From NCBI RefSeq assembly GCF_014773485.1, contig NZ_JACXBP010000006.1, positions 186,001-250,000 on the forward strand: a DNA stretch of 64,000 nt, written 5' to 3'. The position numbers were made by a program, and so were the translations under genes. The DNA is from Erwinia aphidicola. GTDB taxonomy: Bacteria; Pseudomonadota; Gammaproteobacteria; Enterobacterales; Enterobacteriaceae. Shown piece after piece: positions 12,001 through 17,763 of this stretch. The notes below the pieces were generated by a model that saw nothing but the letters and a program-made list of their open reading frames with translations, was not told the DNA's origin and made no database searches. Position 1 is the first letter of the stretch. Each line of letters begins with the position of its first letter.

Positions 12001-12031
12001 TACGAGAGATAATATCCATGGTTCTGCTCAT
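1..12031 (-). CDS. Giant BapA-like adhesin with bacterial Ig-like repeats, partial (3' end beyond left edge)
   Basis: The frame is open from ATG at 12031 to base 1, at least 4,010 codons; the end, the start and module positions near 1951, 5539 and 9121 all share one frame. Residues 1-130 resemble the BapA/Bap prefix domain. A Gly/Ala-rich hydrophobic stretch follows at about 130-151, then an Ig-like domain at about 170-265, then some 37 modules of about 100 residues. Typical module text is 'INTIAGDNVLN', 'VTLTLNGQTYTASV', 'ADGTWS', 'AGNRTG'. The C-terminal secretion signal is not in the window. Proteins of this type (BapA, SiiE) are exported in one step by type I systems and act in biofilm formation or adhesion. 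The TolC-like gene upstream on the same strand fits this; no ABC or HlyD gene is adjacent here. The ribosome site is modest (GGA nine bases before ATG). A second in-frame ATG lies at 12019. Confidence 0.92.
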   Translation of the reverse strand, partial: MSRTMDIISRKTSLKNTFTAEGNTAVAMNESGIVVIHDAVKNVASYERSGNDLLIHMQDGSVIRCVGYFENIGEKDENKLVFQDENQQMTEVNFTDATAPHDTPAFALTAVETPLPGIDPLLLSTAEVTVEWPYLLAGVLGAGAAGALLGHGGGSDGKTEVIDNTQAVEVAKPTFLVTDTQGDSQGILANQAVTDDTRPTFSGTGYPGAEISIVDASGHVIATAIVGTNGQWTAQLAAQSAGAHTWVVVQESNGSTTSAGSITLNIVTAQASLTLDTVAGDNVLNAAEAGADVAISGQSANLAAGTTVTVSLNGKAWQTTVAADGSWTITVPAADAQALADGVHTVQVSGVDSAGNTITSASTLSVDTQAPTLTIATLAGDDILNAAEAGHDLTVSGTSNAEAGQVVTLVLNGVTYTASVEANGNWSVNVPAAQAGALADGSVTLSASVSDAAGNRTSTTHDLRVDTTVPVVTINTIAGDNILNSLEQAQAQMVSGSSTGGEAGDTVTLSINGQTYTTTLAADGTWSIGLPASVFSALADGSYDVNVSITDKAGNTGSQNATVVLSSELPQLTIDTVAFENVVNAEAKGQALEVTGTSNSAEGTQIALTLNGVEYTTTVVSGGNWSVSIPASDVAKLGEAHYTLTAVSTDAEGNTGTASHQVQVDSVLPVVTVNVTAGDDIINATEITADQALSGRVTHAAAGDTVIVTLGGNTYQATVQDDLSWSVSVPAADLQALGDGDLTVSASVTNQHGNSGRGDREIIIDAGLPGLRIDTIAGDDIVNSIEISQNQIISGTSSDIAEGSSVTVSINGIDYHATVGANGSWSAAIPASDVASWPAGALSVSVTGSDTSGNSVSIANIINVDLSSVAIAIDSVALDNVLNAAEKAADVTLSGTTQGVEAGQSVTINFADGTYHASVQADGSWSVTVPAADIRNLKDGDTTVSVSVTNVAGNNASAAQDVTVDTAAPTLTINTIAGDNVLNGAEAGADVAIGGTSTAEAGQRVTLTLNGQTYTASVAADGTWSTAVPAADAAGLNDGIYTVSASVSDIAGNSTGVTSALLVDFTAPTLVINTVSADDIINAHEHQQNLIISGSSIGVPAGGLVTVVIDGSSYTAAVDASGNWGVGVPAAVVSGLADGSHTITATGADAAGNPGSASHVVTVETAAPVLTISTVAADDVINAIEKGEALTVSGTSSGADGSTVTLNLNGKDYSASVSGGAWTLNVPAADVAQFGEANYSLTASTVDAAGNTGSTTHGVLVDSALPSVTLSAIAGDDIINAAEVAADQTLSGRVTNAAAGDTVTVTLGGHTYEAKVQADLSWSVSVPAADLQALGDGDLTVSASVTNQHGNTGSGDRQIVIDAGLPGLRINTVAGDDIVNSIEINQNQIISGTSSDIAAGSSVTVTVNGTDYHATVGANGSWSAAIPAADVAKWPAGQLTIAVSGADASGNPVTITQNITVDLSSVAIGVDTIASDDIINAAEKAADLTLSGTTLNVEAGRDVTVNFAGHQYTTRVQADGSWSVTVPAADMAALKEGDATVSVSVSNAAGNGATAANTALVDATAPTLTINTIAGDNVLNGAEAGADVAIGGTSTAEAGQQVTLTLNGQTYTASVAADGTWSTAVPAADAAGLTDGTYTVSASVSDIAGNRTGASASLQVDVTAPTLAINTVSADDIINVHEHQQNLIISGSSTGVPAGGLVTVVIGGSSYTAAVDASGNWSLGVPAAVVSGLADGSHTITATVADAAGNPGSASHVVTVDTAAPVLTISTVAADDVINAMEKGEALTVSGTSSGADGSTVTLNLNGKDYSASVSGGAWTLNVPAADVAQLGEANYSLTASTVDAAGNTGSTTHGVLVDSALPSVTLSAIAGDDIINAAEVAAGQTLSGRVTNAAAGDTVTVTLGGHTYQAEVQADLSWSVSVPAADLQALGDGDLTVSASVTNQHGNTGSGDRQIGIDAGLPGLRINTVAGDDIVNSIEINQNQIISGTSTGLTAGSSVTVTVNGVEYHASVTANGSWSAAVPAADVASWPAGALTVSVTGTSSAGNSVTISNDINVDLASVAISVDTIASDGVINAAEKAADLTLSGTTMNVEAGRDVSVNFAGHQYTTRVQADGSWSVTVPAADMAALKEGDATVSVSVSNAAGNGATAANTALVDATAPTLTINTIAGDNVLNGAEAGADVAIGGTSTAEAGQQVTLTLNGQTYTASVAADGTWSTTLPAADAAGLADGTYTLSASVSDIAGNSSRASGSLQVDATAPEVTINTLAGDDVINSTEHAQALVISGSSTGTVSGNIVNVVIDGHSYNTVVDASGNWSVGVPASIISGLADGSYKVTASATDTAGNVGSAGQNVVVNTAAPVFTINDMAGGDNILNATEALSTLTITGTVTGLMDGVTVIVTLNGLEYQGTVTDGAWSADIPASDLANLGQALYQVSVRGTDDVGNSGSVSKGLQTSSDSPAVTINVVAGDDIINATEVKADQAIGGTVIHAEAGQQVTVTVGGKTYYATVEDDFTWSLTIPAADLAAMGDGALKVSATVTNISGNTGSGERDIAIDAAIPGLRINTVAGDDIVNSIEINQNQIISGTSSGLTAGSSVTVTVNGVEYHATVTANGSWSAAVPAADVASWPAGALTVSVTGTSSAGNSVTISNDITVDLASVAIAIDTVAADDIINAAEKAADLTLSGTTLNVEAGQKVTVIFAGHSYTAQVETDGSWSVTVPAASMAALKDGDATVSVSVTNAAGNGATAAHTVEVDTAAPTLTINTIAGDNVLNGAEAGADVAIGGTSTAEAGQQVTLTLNGQSYTASVAADGTWSTTIPAASAGALTDGTYTVSASVSDIAGNRTGANGSLQVDVTAPTLAINTVSADDIVNAHEHQQNLIISGSSTGVPAGGLVTVVIDGSSFTAAVDASGNWSVGVPAAVVSGLADGSHTITATVADAAGNPGTASHVVIVDTAAPVLTISTVAADDVINAMEKGEALTVSGTSSGADGSTVTLNLNGKDYSASVSGGAWTLNVPAADVAQLGEANYSLTASTVDAAGNTGSTTHGVLVDSALPSVTLSAIAGDDIINAAEVAADQTLSGRVTNAAAGDTVTVTLGGHTYQAEVQADLSWSVSVPAADLQALGDGDLTVSASVTNQHGNTGSGDRQIVIDAGLPGLRINTVAGDDIVNSIEINQNQIISGTSTDIAAGSSVTVTVNGTDYAATVGANGSWSAAVPAADVAKWPAGQLAIAVSGADASGNPVTITQNITVDLSSVAIGVDTIASDDIINAAEKAADLTLSGTTLNVEAGQKVTVIFAGHSYTAQVETDGSWSVTVPAADMAALKEGDATVSVSVSNAAGNGATAANTALVDATAPTLTINTIAGNNVLNGAEAGADVAIGGTSTAEAGQQVTLTLNGQTYTASVAADGTWSTTLPAASAGALADGTYTVSASVSDIAGNRTGATSALLVDATAPVVTINTIAGDDVINSTEHAQAQVISGSSTGTVSGNSVSVMIDGHTYNTVVDASGNWSVGVPASAIGGISDGTYTVSVSITDSAGNTGSQTHNVTVDTGLPGLSIDAIAQDNVLNAVEKGADLTISGTGSNLSDGTQVSVTLNGVTYSAQIAAGVWSLTVPASALAALGEANYTVTASANSDVGNAITESANLLVDTSLPSVIINAVAGDNIINAAEAAAGQTLSGRVSNAAAGDTVTVTLGGHTYQAKVQADLSWSVSVPAADLQALGDGDLTVSASVTNQHGNTGSGDRQIGIDAGLPGLRINTVAGDDIVNSIEINQNQIISGTSSDIAAGSSVTVTVNGTDYAATVGANGSWSAAVPAADVAKWPAGQLAIVVSGADASGNPVTITQNITVDLSSVAISVDTIASDGIINAAEKAADLTLSGTTQNVEAGRDVSVNFAGHQYTTRVQADGSWSITVAAADMKALKDGDATVSVSVSNAAGNGATAANTAQVDTAAPTLTINTIAGNNVLNGAEANADVAIGGTSTAEAGQQVTLTLNGQTYTASVAADG
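75..10830. repeat. Higher-order tandem repeat of about 1.79 kb inside the giant adhesin gene
   Basis: The same landmark sequence recurs at 75, 1869, 3660, 5457, 7248 and 9039. The intervals are 1794, 1791, 1797, 1791 and 1791 bases, all multiples of three. Each unit encodes about six Ig-like modules of about 100 residues. The copies from 1 to about 9000 are very alike; the copy at about 9.0-10.8 kb (N-terminal side) is clearly homologous but more diverged. Unit size changes by whole codons only, so the reading frame is kept. Confidence 0.85.
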
Positions 12032-12072
12032 GATATTGTGTCCATTCCTTGTATATCTGACTGGTGTTAAAA

Positions 12073-12094
12073 CAATACCGTCAAAAGGGTATTG
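12073..12094 (-). promoter_or_regulatory. Intercistronic hairpin between the TolC-like and giant adhesin genes
   Basis: CAATACC at 12073-12079 pairs with GGTATTG at 12088-12094 around an eight-base loop, in the 84-base gap between the exporter stop and the adhesin start. There is no T-run, so it is not a typical terminator. It may influence mRNA stability or the ratio of the two products (inference). Confidence 0.4.
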
Positions 12095-12115
12095 AATTTG
12101 CGTGCATAACTGACT

Positions 12116-13483
12116 TTATTTCAAATCAGGTAGTGACTGACTCCCACTCTGATTAATACCGAGCTGAGTTAATAACTCGTTGACGGCCGTGGTGTAATTT
12201 ATCAGTGAATACCAACTGTCATATTTCGCACTGATTTGCGAAAACTGCGCCTGAAATACCTCCTGCTCGACGCTAAGCAGATCGTTCAGCGTGCGCTGAT
12301 TGAGCTTATATTCGCTCTTGTACACATCGCGCGAGCGGACAGAATCCTGTAGCTGTTCAGCACTGGCCTGCGCCTGCCCTTCAGCGCCAGCCCAGTTGGC
12401 ATAAGCCACTGAAGCTTTTTGCATCACATCCAGCTTGGCCTGATCGACCAGCGTGGCGGCAATATTTTTATGCCCTTCAGCCTGACTGACGCGAGCCGAC
12501 ACCGCACCGCCCTGATAAAGCGGCGCATTCACGTGTAACTGGATCTGATTATTCCAGTACGGATTATTCGTGGTTTCGTAACGCGTTCGACTCGCCTGTA
12601 AACTCAGGGTAGGCAAATAATCCGCCTTCGCCTTATTGACTTCAAATGACGCCGATTCCTGTTGCGCCTGCGCGTACAGTACCGAGGGCACTTTGGAATA
12701 ATCGATATTATCCGGCAGCACTGGAGTATCGAGATTCACCGCGGCAATGGACTGATAATGGCTGGCTCGCACACCCGTGAGCGAGGCGAGTTGCGCTTTC
12801 GCCGCTGACAGGCTGGCCTGGTATTGTTTAAGCGTCGAGCGCATTCCGGAAATACGCGACTGCGCCTGCAGCACATCTGAGCGCGTGCTTAATCCGGCAT
12901 CGGCACGTAATGACGACATGCGGCGGACATCCTCCAGCGCCGTAATGTTATCCTCCACCGCTTTGGTCAGATCCTGATATTTCAGCACATCCAGGTACGC
13001 CGTCGCCGTTTGCTCAGCGACGTCAGACAGTGTCGCCAACAATTTGTAGCGATAACTTTCCTGCGCAGATTTCTGCTGGTTAATGCTGGCGTTGGTTTTA
13101 CCAAAGTCGTAGACAAGCTGCGACAGCGTCAGGCCGTAGGCAGCGGCATTATTCATATTGTTGAAGGTATCCTGCTGGGTCGAATTGCCGGTATTGGCGG
13201 TCAGACCGACCTGCGGAAACCACGCACTTTGCGCTTCGCGGATCTGCGCCTGGCCGATCCCCATTTGGTACGCCTGTTGCGTAACCGACGGACTGCGTGA
13301 AAACGCCTGCAAAATAGCGGTTTTCAGATCTACCGACGCCATACTTTTCATCGATGGCGGATTGGCCCACCGATCTGCGTGCCCTGATACGACGGCATTG
13401 GCGATATACGGGAACGTCAAGAAAACAATTAAAATACAGATTTTTTGTAAGCTGTTATTAAATAATTTTACAATCCATGTCAT
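12116..13483 (-). CDS. TolC-family type I secretion outer membrane protein
   Basis: A 455-residue protein with an N-terminal hydrophobic segment ending '...FPYIANAVV', which looks like a signal peptide. It then shows the duplicated helical pattern of TolC-type outer membrane factors: 'DLKTAILQAFSRSPSV', 'YGLTLSQLVYDFGKTNASI', 'LNVNAPLYQGG'-like text in the second half, and 'YKLNQRTLNDLLSVEQEVFQA' near the C-terminus. The length is usual for the family. Proteins of this kind form the trimeric outer membrane channel for ABC/HlyD exporters. It sits immediately upstream of the giant adhesin on the same strand, so it is probably its exporter. In Salmonella the bap order is adhesin first and exporter genes after; here the outer membrane gene comes first. 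A second TolC-like gene serves the locus at 44-54 kb. Confidence 0.9.
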   Translation of the reverse strand: MTWIVKLFNNSLQKICILIVFLTFPYIANAVVSGHADRWANPPSMKSMASVDLKTAILQAFSRSPSVTQQAYQMGIGQAQIREAQSAWFPQVGLTANTGNSTQQDTFNNMNNAAAYGLTLSQLVYDFGKTNASINQQKSAQESYRYKLLATLSDVAEQTATAYLDVLKYQDLTKAVEDNITALEDVRRMSSLRADAGLSTRSDVLQAQSRISGMRSTLKQYQASLSAAKAQLASLTGVRASHYQSIAAVNLDTPVLPDNIDYSKVPSVLYAQAQQESASFEVNKAKADYLPTLSLQASRTRYETTNNPYWNNQIQLHVNAPLYQGGAVSARVSQAEGHKNIAATLVDQAKLDVMQKASVAYANWAGAEGQAQASAEQLQDSVRSRDVYKSEYKLNQRTLNDLLSVEQEVFQAQFSQISAKYDSWYSLINYTTAVNELLTQLGINQSGSQSLPDLK

Positions 13484-13543
13484 TGAATGATGAGATCCAT
13501 CTTATTAATTTGCAGAGTCGGGTGTTCTTTATCCTACCCCACT

Positions 13544-13557
13544 TAAGACAAATCTTA
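13544..13557. promoter_or_regulatory. RcsAB-box-like palindrome upstream of the exporter/adhesin operon
   Basis: The sequence TAAGACAAATCTTA is a perfect TAAGA-N4-TCTTA inverted repeat, which matches the known RcsAB box layout (TAAGAATATTCTTA). It lies 61-74 bases upstream of the TolC-like start codon, in the range expected for a promoter-proximal site. Binding is not shown. The window also encodes an RcsB-like regulator (43323-44027). Confidence 0.5.
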
Positions 13558-14208
13558 AACTCTTTTTTTAGGGACAAAAAAGGGCACAGGAATATTGTTT
13601 TAGTTTCATAACGTTATTACTAATAGAAATACTTTATGCCTTGCCAATCATCAGGCTGTAAATTCGATTAGGAAGAAATAAAAAAAACATGGCGTTTATT
13701 ATTATCCCTGTGAGTCTAGTACATGATATCGCCTAACGCCACTCTGTTTATGTTAAACACCCTAACACTTTAGTTAAATAATTGTTGGCCACTTGTAATA
13801 ACTCCTTACCCTGTCTGAATCAGAAGATCATTCCCAGTCGCACCTTTAATATCTAAATATATCAGGCACTCCGGAATAATAAGGTCTTCTCGATATTATT
13901 TTTACGCGTTGAGTTTTAAGGAAAGTTGTTGCGGCAGACTAAATTTGACCATCTTAATAGTGGTGCATCATCGGTTATTAATTTAAAACAGCTGCTATAT
14001 GATCGGGCGTAGTTCAGCGTTAACATCGCTGGCAAAACCTATCACAACGATTGCGCAAAGCGATGGTGACTATCATTCGCATATTTCATTACTTTCCTTT
14101 TATCGGCGTAATCAACCCAATTCGCCTTGCCATGACCGCTACCAGTATTGAACACAACGCCCAGTGGGTCATAGCCGATCCTGGGCCGCAACCCTGATGT
14201 AATTGCGT
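13558..14208. other. AT-rich intergenic region with no convincing gene
   Basis: About 650 bases of AT-rich sequence that presumably hold the exporter/adhesin promoter on the left. On the right are a Fur-box-like sequence (14062-14080) and a 21-codon open frame (14132-14197, plus strand, 'MTATSIEHNAQ...') that ends at once and looks like a decayed gene start. Nothing else is recognisable. Confidence 0.5.
14062..14080. promoter_or_regulatory. Possible Fur box
   Basis: GATGGTGACTATCATTCGC agrees with the 19-base Fur consensus at 13 positions, including the symmetric TGA and TCATT cores. It lies about 50 bases before a 21-codon open frame that has no intact gene behind it, so it may be a relic of a lost iron-regulated gene. 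Confidence 0.3.
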
Positions 14209-14718
14209 TTAGCCGTACTCAATAACAGTAAACCCTTCGTCATCTGTTGGTGCGGAGAAATAGCGCGTTATGATTTCGAATTGTTGATCGGTCGCGCTAA
14301 AGTCGTGTACACCCTCTGCGTTTCGGGCATGCAATCGGGCTTTACAGACCTCATCAGAGACTTTCAGATAATGCAGACGATGACTGGCACCTGACTCCTT
14401 AATGATACTCATCATCCATTCACGATGTGTAGGTGTGTTGGCCGGAAAATCCAGAACGACGGATAAACCTGCTCTGAGTAACGATACGAGGTGGGGCTTG
14501 ATGGCGCTGCGGAGCTTCGAGGAACACTGCAAATAATCGGCTACTGAATGGATTTCATTGGCATAGAGCACCGCCAGCCACCGATCCTCACTGACGAGCA
14601 CGGTGGCTGGCGAGGCAGCTAATTTCGCAGATAGCGTGGATTTACCTGATGCAATTTTTCCACACAGCAGGTGCAGCGTGGGTTTTCCTGCTGTGGTGAC
14701 TCTATTGGTATCCATCAT
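14209..14718 (-). CDS. Small P-loop ATPase/kinase (AAA, zeta-toxin-like fold)
   Basis: A protein of 168-169 residues with a Walker A motif 'GKIASGKST' near residue 20, then 'VLVSEDRWLAVLY' (a DR-type substrate motif) and 'VVLDFPANTPTHREW', where the D may serve as Walker B. The arrangement fits the family of small P-loop kinases that phosphorylate sugars, nucleotides or antibiotics; the substrate cannot be read from the sequence. Starts at 14718 or 14715 are both possible. GAGG upstream is four or seven bases away, and the second start has the better spacing. It stands 43 bases downstream of the MFS gene on the same strand and could be co-transcribed with it. Confidence 0.75.
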   Translation of the reverse strand: MMDTNRVTTAGKPTLHLLCGKIASGKSTLSAKLAASPATVLVSEDRWLAVLYANEIHSVADYLQCSSKLRSAIKPHLVSLLRAGLSVVLDFPANTPTHREWMMSIIKESGASHRLHYLKVSDEVCKARLHARNAEGVHDFSATDQQFEIITRYFSAPTDDEGFTVIEYG

Positions 14719-14761
14719 TTACCTCGCTAACAATTAACAGTAAGGCCCTCCTTACTGTCGC

Positions 14762-15955
14762 TTAACACTCACTGCATGGCTGCACTCTTCCCGCCTGCCA
14801 GACGGTACAGGCATACACCACCATTCCGGTAACGCCCAGAATCACGCCCACATAGGCGGTCGCGATCCAGCCGTAGCCTAAAGATACCGCCATGCCGCCC
14901 AGATAGGCGCCCATCGCGTTGGCAATATTCAGCGCGGAGTGATTCATTGCGGCGGCTAACGTCTGTGACTCTTTCGCCACGTCCATCAGGCGTATCTGCA
15001 GTGACGGCAGTAAAACCGACGAGGTACCAATCAGGAAAGTCGCCAGCATCCCACCCGCGACCTGCGTTGCCAGCAGCGGGAAGACAATCATAATGCAAAT
15101 ATTCCACAGCAGCGTCCAGCCTATCACCTTCAGCACGGTTTTATCCGCCAGCCGGCCACCCACCAGATTCCCGACAATCATCCCCAGGCCAAACGCGGCC
15201 ATGGCCCACGGAATAAGCCGGGCGGACATGCCCGCCACGTGCATCAGGGTGGGTGCAATGTAGCTGAACACCGCAAACATCCCGCCAAAGCCGATCGCCC
15301 CCACCAGTAGGGTCAGCAACACCTGGCTGTTTTTCAGCGCGCCCAGTTCACGTAACGGATGAGCATCGCTGTCTGCCGAAGTGGCAGGTACAAAGCGCAA
15401 TATCAGCATGCAGGTGACTAAGCCAATCACCCCGACAAACCCGAATACCACATGCCAGTTAAAGACTTGCCCTACCCACGATCCCAGCGGGACGCCAATC
15501 AGCGTGGCGATGGTTAACCCCAGCATCAGGGCACTGAGCGCCCTGCCACGCTTTCCTGCCGGAACCAGAGAAGCGGCCACCAGCGACGCTACGCCAAAAT
15601 AGGCACCGTGCGGTAAGCCCGTCAGGAAGCGGGCGATAATCAGGCCGTGATAGCTTCCCACCAGCGCACTGCCTACGTTGCCAATAAAAAACAGCGCCAT
15701 TAATGCCAGCAGCAGGTGTTTTCTCACCATCCGCGCCGCAATCACCGCAATCACCGGTGCGCCCACCACCACTCCAAGCGCATAGCTGGCAATCGCATTA
15801 CCGGCCTGCGGTTCAGTGATGTGAAAAGAGCTGGCGACGCCCGGTAACAATCCCATGATGATAAATTCGCCGGTGCCAATACCGAACCCACCTAACGCCA
15901 GCGCGAAGATAGCCCAGCGTGCCGCTGCGGCACTCAAAACATTCTGGTTTTGCAA
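14762..15955 (-). CDS. MFS exporter of the AraJ/YdhP (DHA1) type
   Basis: A 397-residue, strongly hydrophobic protein with about 12 membrane segments. The opening 'GGFGIGTGEFIIMGLLPGVA' and 'SYALGVVVGAPVIAVIAARM' are typical of AraJ/YdhP-like drug:proton antiporters, as is 'ARFLTGLPHGAYFGVASLVA' between segments 3 and 4. Function is probably proton-driven export of small molecules at the inner membrane; substrate unknown. The start appears to be TTG at 15955, the first possible one after an in-frame TAA, with GGGGGA close upstream. A CRP-like sequence lies about 80 bases upstream. Confidence 0.88.
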   Translation of the reverse strand: MQNQNVLSAAAARWAIFALALGGFGIGTGEFIIMGLLPGVASSFHITEPQAGNAIASYALGVVVGAPVIAVIAARMVRKHLLLALMALFFIGNVGSALVGSYHGLIIARFLTGLPHGAYFGVASLVAASLVPAGKRGRALSALMLGLTIATLIGVPLGSWVGQVFNWHVVFGFVGVIGLVTCMLILRFVPATSADSDAHPLRELGALKNSQVLLTLLVGAIGFGGMFAVFSYIAPTLMHVAGMSARLIPWAMAAFGLGMIVGNLVGGRLADKTVLKVIGWTLLWNICIMIVFPLLATQVAGGMLATFLIGTSSVLLPSLQIRLMDVAKESQTLAAAMNHSALNIANAMGAYLGGMAVSLGYGWIATAYVGVILGVTGMVVYACTVWQAGRVQPCSEC

Positions 15956-16030
15956 AACTCCCCCTTACAGGTTTCAAATTTCAGTGGCTTAAAACCCTTG
16001 CAGGCAAAACCTGACAAGATTCTAAACTAA

Positions 16031-16046
16031 TTTGAGCCACATCACA
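16031..16046. promoter_or_regulatory. Possible CRP site upstream of the MFS gene
   Basis: TTTGAGCCACATCACA fits TGTGA-N6-TCACA with one mismatch in the left half and a perfect right half. It is 76-91 bases upstream of the MFS start, a usual distance for activation by CRP-cAMP. Confidence 0.35.
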
Positions 16047-16196
16047 GTTTTACAAAACTCAGGTTGATTTAAAAGTAATCGATTGCTCTCCAATACAGTA
16101 TTGTCATCGATGTTTTTCCTGCGCTGCATGGGTTCCGCTGAGAAGCAGTTTGCCATGAAGCACAAAGCGGGATTTACGCGTCATGTTGAAATAGTA

Positions 16197-16261
16197 GAGG
16201 CCGCGAGGTGATCCCCCACCTGTGGCCGGAGAACACCTGCATGTTCGCCTCCGGCGGCCTC
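16197..16261 (-). other. Compact three-way-junction RNA structure just after the bCerS gene
   Basis: Outer stem GAGGCCGC (16197-16204) with GCGGCCTC (16254-16261). Inside are stem AGGTG/CACCT (16206-16210, 16217-16221) and a longer arm made of CCGGAG/CTCCGG (16226-16231, 16249-16254) continued by GAACA/TGTTC (16231-16235, 16242-16246). It begins five bases after the stop codon of the minus-strand bCerS gene. No T-run follows, so it may protect the 3' end or end transcription only weakly. Confidence 0.5.
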
Positions 16262-16265
16262 GTTA

Positions 16266-17390
16266 TCACAGCTGCTTCTCATACAGCCGATAGCGCTTAT
16301 AGGCCACCGCGCCGATACGCTCGAGGATATGGCGCATCCCGCTGTTGGATTCGAGGATCCACGACATCTCCAGCGCGTCGATCTGACGTCTGGCAAAGGG
16401 ATCGCGCAGCGCTTCAATCAGCAGCAGAGCAATAATCGGCCCAGTGCGGCTAAATTGATACTCCTGCACCACCCCCATTAATGGCACGCGTGCGGTGCGC
16501 ACCCCGCTGACTTTCAGGCGCCATAACAGTTTCGCCCAGCCAAAAGGCAGTAAGCGGCCGTTGAGATCGCGAATAGCCTCATTGAGGTTGGGTAAGCCGA
16601 CAATAAAGGCACAGGGTTTGTCATCTATTTCAGCAATATAGATCATATCGTCTGGCACCAGATGCTTTAGCTGCTCTCCCATCACTGCAAATTCATGCTC
16701 GGTGAACGGCACAAATCCCCAGTTATTCTGCCAGCCTGAATTGAAAATCTGCCGCATTATCTGCATCTCTTCAGCAAAGCGCTGGCGATTAATAGTGCGA
16801 ACGGTCACCTTTTTTCGCACTCTGTCCATTAGCGTGAATAAAGGCTTGGGGAAATGAAGATCGCTGCGCTGCATCCAATAGGCCAGCAGGTCAGTACCTT
16901 TACGGTATCCCTGCTGCTCCAGCGCGCGGGCATAATAGGTTTTACCATGAGTCATCATGGCCGACGGCGGTGTGTTAAAGCCGTTAATTAATAAGCCACT
17001 CTCCTGATTGATATTGAGCCCAAAGGGGCCGGTTATTTTTCTGGCACCTTTGGACTTCAGCCAGCTTTCCGCTGCGCTAAACAGCGCGCTAAATACCTCC
17101 TGATCTTTAATCGCGTCAATCATGCCAAAATGGCCGGTATCCTCACCATAAAGTTCACGGTGAAGCGTGTCTATTTGTGCCGTTATTCGGCCAACAATAA
17201 CATTGTTTTTCCTGGCTACCCATGCCTGCCATTCGATATGCTCATTGCCTGGATTTTTCTCAGAAAGATGCTCCATGCGTTCCATATATAATGGCGCTAT
17301 CCAGCCTGGATCGTTGTGATATAGCGAGGAGGGAAACGCAATGAAACTTTTAAGGTCCTGCTTATTAATGACTTTCTCGATGCGGATCAT
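16266..17390 (-). CDS. bcerS: GNAT-fold N-acyltransferase, probable bacterial ceramide synthase (bCerS)
   Basis: The protein has 374 residues from ATG 17390, which is preferred because AGGG lies five bases upstream; a GTG at 17396 is the other option. It has the opening 'FIAFPSSLYHNDPGWIAPL', the central 'ITGPFGLNINQESGLLINGF' and 'MMTHGKTYYARALEQQGY', and the closing 'LEMSWILESNSGMRHILERIGA', as in the GNAT-like acyltransferases that include the Caulobacter ceramide synthase bCerS. These acylate 3-oxosphinganine with an acyl-CoA. The assignment rests mainly on context: divergent and 373 bases away is an operon with acyl-AMP ligase, CerR-like reductase, ACP and serine palmitoyltransferase. 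No other N-acyltransferase is nearby. Family recognition is from memory of motifs, not from an alignment. Confidence 0.75.
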   Translation of the reverse strand: MIRIEKVINKQDLKSFIAFPSSLYHNDPGWIAPLYMERMEHLSEKNPGNEHIEWQAWVARKNNVIVGRITAQIDTLHRELYGEDTGHFGMIDAIKDQEVFSALFSAAESWLKSKGARKITGPFGLNINQESGLLINGFNTPPSAMMTHGKTYYARALEQQGYRKGTDLLAYWMQRSDLHFPKPLFTLMDRVRKKVTVRTINRQRFAEEMQIMRQIFNSGWQNNWGFVPFTEHEFAVMGEQLKHLVPDDMIYIAEIDDKPCAFIVGLPNLNEAIRDLNGRLLPFGWAKLLWRLKVSGVRTARVPLMGVVQEYQFSRTGPIIALLLIEALRDPFARRQIDALEMSWILESNSGMRHILERIGAVAYKRYRLYEKQL

Positions 17391-17396
17391 AACCAC

Positions 17397-17763
17397 CCTG
17401 ACTTATTTCAATTCATGAAAGCACAGCAAGTATTTAAGAATTAACTTATCTGGCGCTGTATTAGCACCTACCCTCTGAGCCAGTGATGACGGAAATTAGC
17501 GGAATGAATCTGTTCATCTTTACCACTAGATGCGTTTAACACCCTCAATGTGGAATAAACCATACACTTTTTAAAAATGGCGCGTCATACTAACTCCCGC
17601 TATGTTTTTCATCGGGCATGAGGTTTTTATGCTAATCGTTTATCAAAATAAAACTGAGCCATTTTTCACCCAACACCCTTACCGATATTTTTTCGCGTGA
17701 CGTTTAACAAAAAACAACCTCTACCCTGCGTACTTCTCGGAGTTATCTGGCGGTTTTTAATCA
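17397..17763. promoter_or_regulatory. Divergent promoter region of the ceramide genes
   Basis: About 370 AT-rich bases between bCerS (leftward) and the acyl-AMP ligase operon (rightward). It must hold promoters for both directions. No clear operator or riboswitch was recognised. Confidence 0.5.

Noticed and set aside
16197..16261. Three-stem structure as a tRNA
   Set aside because: Stem lengths and spacing do not fit, and there is no T-loop or anticodon arm.
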